A stretch of DNA of 64,000 bases from Davidsoniella eucalypti (taxonomy: Eukaryota > Ascomycota > Sordariomycetes > Microascales > Ceratocystidaceae): positions 186,001 through 250,000 of the forward strand of contig RMBW01000040.1 in the NCBI GenBank assembly GCA_004009845.1. Direction: 5' to 3'. This document shows positions 60,831 through 64,000 of this stretch, in pieces. The notes under the pieces are model-generated. The model had not been told where the DNA came from and searched no databases. It saw only the letters and a program-made list of their open reading frames with translations. A program made the translations under genes and the position numbers. Numbering within the stretch: the stretch's first letter is position 1; each line of letters opens with the position of its first letter.

Positions 60831-62924
60831 ATGTCAGAAGATTCTTCTGATCTGTCGTCGATATCATCGCTGTCGCCAGCGCCTTCTGATTCCGAGCCTG
60901 AACCAACCAATGTCAAAAAAAAGGGTATCTTGAAATTCTTCAAGAAGACTAAACCCGCCTCGACCAAAACATCACAAGAGCCTACACCGCCTCTGCGCAA
61001 ACGAGAGGCATCACCTCCGCATGAATATGTGTTTGCTGACAATCCAGATATTTCTGTACGTTGCGTCTTTCCTTCAAGTTCAAGCCTTTGGCGCGCTGTG
61101 TAAGAGATCGAAACGCGAGCTTGTCGCGTCAAGACGTCATTAGCCTGTCTGGCACTTAAAGTGAATGTCTGAACAGGGGGCGTAAAACTGACATTTTTCT
61201 TCACAATCGGCAGTTCATTGTGATGTTTAGAGCCCGCTTCAACGAGGTATTCTCAGCACATCTAGCAACATTCGGTCCTCAAGAATTCGAAAACGATACC
61301 AGCGATTTTTCCCCTGGAAATCGTGTGGAAGCCTTTCTCTGCGCCGTTCTAGTGCTCATTCTCAACCGCAAGCAAGATATTAAGTATGATGCGCCACCAC
61401 ACAGACTTTGTAAAAAGTTATACATTAACAGAACTATCGCTATTAGGCCCGGCCACTATAATCGAGCTCTAGAAGAAGCTATTGCTTCCCACAGATCCCA
61501 ATGGCCGAAAGTATGGGAAGATAAGAACCCGATTGCCGGAAGTAATACTTTTCAAACTCTGGCGCCAACTGAAAAGGTAATTCTTGACTTTTTTGCTCTT
61601 CAAATGCTTGCGCTCAAATACTAATGTGTATATCTCCAACTAGCTCGTTCTACTACGCACTCTGATACAATGGGCACTCGTATCCTCCGAATCTATACGC
61701 ACATTGATCGCCAAATCTTACAAAAACCGTAACGACGAAGACCGAGCTATTCCCCTCTCAGTTCAGCCATGGGGCTCCGATAGTGATAAACGCCGGTATT
61801 TCTTGATCGAGGGTCGTGACGGCACCTCATTTAGAATCTACCGGGAGAGCAACTCACAAGGCCTCAAGCGAACTTGGTGGAGTGTTGCTGATAACATCGA
61901 TAGTCTTAAGGAGCTTGCTGATCGTTTGGAAAAGAACGATGGTGGCCCTAAGGCCAAAGCCCTTGCTCACTCAATGCGTATGGCAGTCCCACGCCTCGAA
62001 GAAAGTGAAGAGGTAAGTTGTCACACAATTGCATAGACATTTTCATATATAGCTAACTAAATCACATAGAAACGTCGCCGTCGCGAATACCGACTCAAAA
62101 CTAAGGAAAGATTCCTTCGTCCAGAGCTTGGCCAATCCTTATATGAAGGACGCACACGTGGAAAACGTGTTAAGTACACATTCTCTGATGAGGAGGAAGC
62201 TCTATCTGATCTATCTACTCGCCATTCATCTCGAAATGCCCGTAACCAATCACCATACGAAGAGGGCCAAGCACCTATCCAGCACTCTCGATCAACCAGA
62301 TCAACTCGGCTACACCCAGATGCACAAGCCAGTAGCTCCGAAAGTTTCCAGGATGACTCTCGAGAGCCATCAGTGAACGCAAATGGTAGACCCCGTAGAC
62401 AAGTTGCGGCTACATCTAAGCGGAAATCGCTACATGGCGATGATTTTGAAGATGGTGTGGATGGAGATGATGAAAGCTTACCAGAGATTGAAGGTGATGA
62501 TGGTGATGAGCATATCCCAGAATCAGAAGATGACGAAGAAGATTTCGGTAATGATGATGATATGGTCGATGATGATGATGATGAGGAGGAGGTTATTGAG
62601 CGGAAGTCCATCGCCGTCGATATTCCTCATACGAATGATGAACGTAAGAAGTTGGATGGAATGCTCTCGCCAACTATGGATGGTAATGGAGATGCTAAGC
62701 CTGCATCGCCAGATCGCAAAGATACACCAGCTACTGCTTCACTAGAAACACCAGATGACTCGCCTCCAGGAAAAAGGGGGACTCCAGAGTCAGCAGCTTC
62801 ACGTGGGAAGACCAAGATTTTGTTAAAATCACCTGCAGCAGCAGCTGCCGCCAATGCCACCTCTCTAGCCTTCAGAGGTAGCCCCGACAAGCAACATTCA
62901 GTTTCTATCAAGGCAAACGAGTAA
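60831..62924 (+). CDS. WHIM-domain chromatin-associated protein (ISWI/RSF-partner-like)
   Basis: Five exons: 60831-61055, 61214-61383, 61447-61576, 61644-62012, 62070-62924, giving 582 residues. A Ser-rich start and a Lys-rich patch (KKKGILKFFKKTK) precede a DDT-like helical segment (FNEVFSAHLATFGPQEFE, VEAFLCAVLVLILNRK). Then comes a WHIM-type block: LAPTEKLVLLRTLIQWAL at about 170-187, PLSVQPWGSDSDKRRYFLIEG at 212-232, and FRIYRES with KRTWWSVAD. This order is found in partners of ISWI remodellers (Itc1/ACF1, Ioc3, RSF1-like), where it contacts the remodeller and linker DNA. After KRRRREYRLKTKERFLRPELG the tail is disordered, with a long acidic stretch (about 440-480). The intron at 61384-61446 is 63 bp and stop-free; it is called because splicing gives a smoother PGHYNRALEEA junction. 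Which remodeller it serves is unknown. Confidence 0.82.
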
Positions 62925-64000
62925 ATGGACAATTGATACATTGTGTTATGATATTAAACTAATTTCCCGTTTGCTTATATCGTTTCCTGCATTATTTATT
63001 ATTACTCTCTTTACAGATAATTACAGGCATTAGATGTGTGCGGGGTAGAGTTTTTCTACGCAATAGGAGACGGGAATAGTAGTACCCAATCTACACAGAG
63101 GAGCAAAAGACTTCATAGAGAATAGTAAATGAACGCAAAGATAATCATTATGAATAGTCACACTATATTAATACTAATAAGACTTCAAGAGGCGTGAGAA
63201 TTAACTAATAGTACTGGATGTAAGTGTTTAATAAAGTTGAGAGTCCAAAGCCATTCTAGGTCTTTCTTTATATCCTTCTACTATAGTACAAATATACATA
63301 GGAGTCTTGAGAACACATGTATGTTCACCATGTCTCAGTGAGCGCACAAAAGAGATAGCAATTTGAGTCATGAAATTGATTTAACCTGCTTCATCATCCT
63401 TTACGAAGCGTGGGGGATTCGGCCATGAAACTTACTAATCTAATCCAATACACAACGTCTAATAGGTAAAACAAGTGAAAAAAAGAATCTCTAAAAACAC
63501 TGCGGGTGGTGATTGAGTCGACCGGATACTGCACGACGGGCTTTCCCATTTAGAGGGATGGATATTGCGTCACATTTGTAAGATTTGGGCAACGCGACTG
63601 CAATATGTGTACCTTTTTAGCTCATGGCAGAACTACGACTTATAGAAAAAGAACATAGCGTTGCTTGCAATGGTGAACGGTAGGACAAAGATGAGTTCCA
63701 AGAGTACAAGTTCTAGCCCACCTAGAAATGAAGCGACTCCCTTGTGGAAGATAAATGTAACTTGCTTCTTTGAATTCTGGTTTTTTTTTTCTCTTTAGTA
63801 ATTAACATTTGCTGTATACTGGTATGAGCCACGATAATCTTTTTAGAAAGTGATTGAACCTGCTAATTTAATATGGAAATCATAGAGATGTTGCCCAATT
63901 TGAACATCGCGGTACTATAATATTTCTACAGCCTTCATAAAGGAGATATTGAATCTAGTGATCGTATTCGCATAATAGGAGGTTTTGTTAGCTTTAGTCG
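62925..64000. other. Intergenic to window end
   Basis: About 1.1 kb, AT-rich, with no gene or repeat recognised; the 3' UTR of the WHIM-domain gene is probably at its start. Confidence 0.45.

Noticed and set aside
1..64000. CRISPR arrays, biosynthetic gene clusters or complete transposons
   Set aside because: No regularly spaced repeats, no clustered biosynthetic enzymes and no transposase or reverse-transcriptase frames were seen on either strand.

Overview
The window is nuclear DNA of a filamentous ascomycete (Pezizomycotina). The genes carry several short introns of about 50-100 bp with GTAAGT-type donors, CTAAC-like branch sites and YAG acceptors. Gene content agrees: a complex I LYR subunit (lost in Saccharomyces), a CaMKK-type kinase with an RP insert, a HAL4/SAT4-type kinase, an AAA ATPase of the fungal DUF7025 class, a STAND/NACHT-like protein and a dispersed 5S rRNA gene. 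I could not settle the class or genus.

Layout. (1) 212-2638: CaMKK-like kinase, plus strand, six exons. (2) 2639-17706: about 15 kb with no gene I can support; its last 3-4 kb is pyrimidine-rich and looks like promoter plus leader of the next gene. (3) 17707-19236: HAL4/SAT4-like kinase. (4) 21633-23506, minus strand: a 517-residue low-complexity protein of a kind I believe is conserved in Pezizomycotina, function unknown. (5) 23507-34268: another 10.7 kb without recognisable genes; it holds a 58-bp poly(T) insertion flanked by a 13-bp direct repeat. (6) 34269-44643: an accessory patch with a lone 5S rRNA gene, a decayed AAA ATPase (frameshift at Walker A plus a nonsense codon), a truncated and two complete tandem copies of a putative PD-(D/E)XK-like gene, and a NACHT-like protein with an eroded P-loop. 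(7) 45542-62924: a compact housekeeping block with RPC19/AC19, complex I NDUFA6-type subunit, BUD31, a ZNF511-like zinc-finger protein, an EST1/EBS1/SMG7-like protein, adenosine kinase, ribosomal protein uL2 and a WHIM-domain chromatin protein, in alternating convergent and divergent pairs.

How the genes relate. The housekeeping block serves transcription (AC19), splicing (BUD31), translation (uL2), RNA surveillance or telomeres (EST1-like), purine salvage and the methyl cycle (adenosine kinase), respiration (NDUFA6) and chromatin (WHIM protein); I see no shared pathway or cluster logic. The two kinases act in Ca2+/energy signalling and in ion homeostasis. The accessory patch is the most dynamic part: tandem duplication that includes promoters, truncation, gene death and degenerate STAND architecture. 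Exon borders were read by eye from splice motifs and reading-frame continuity; none has been checked against transcripts.
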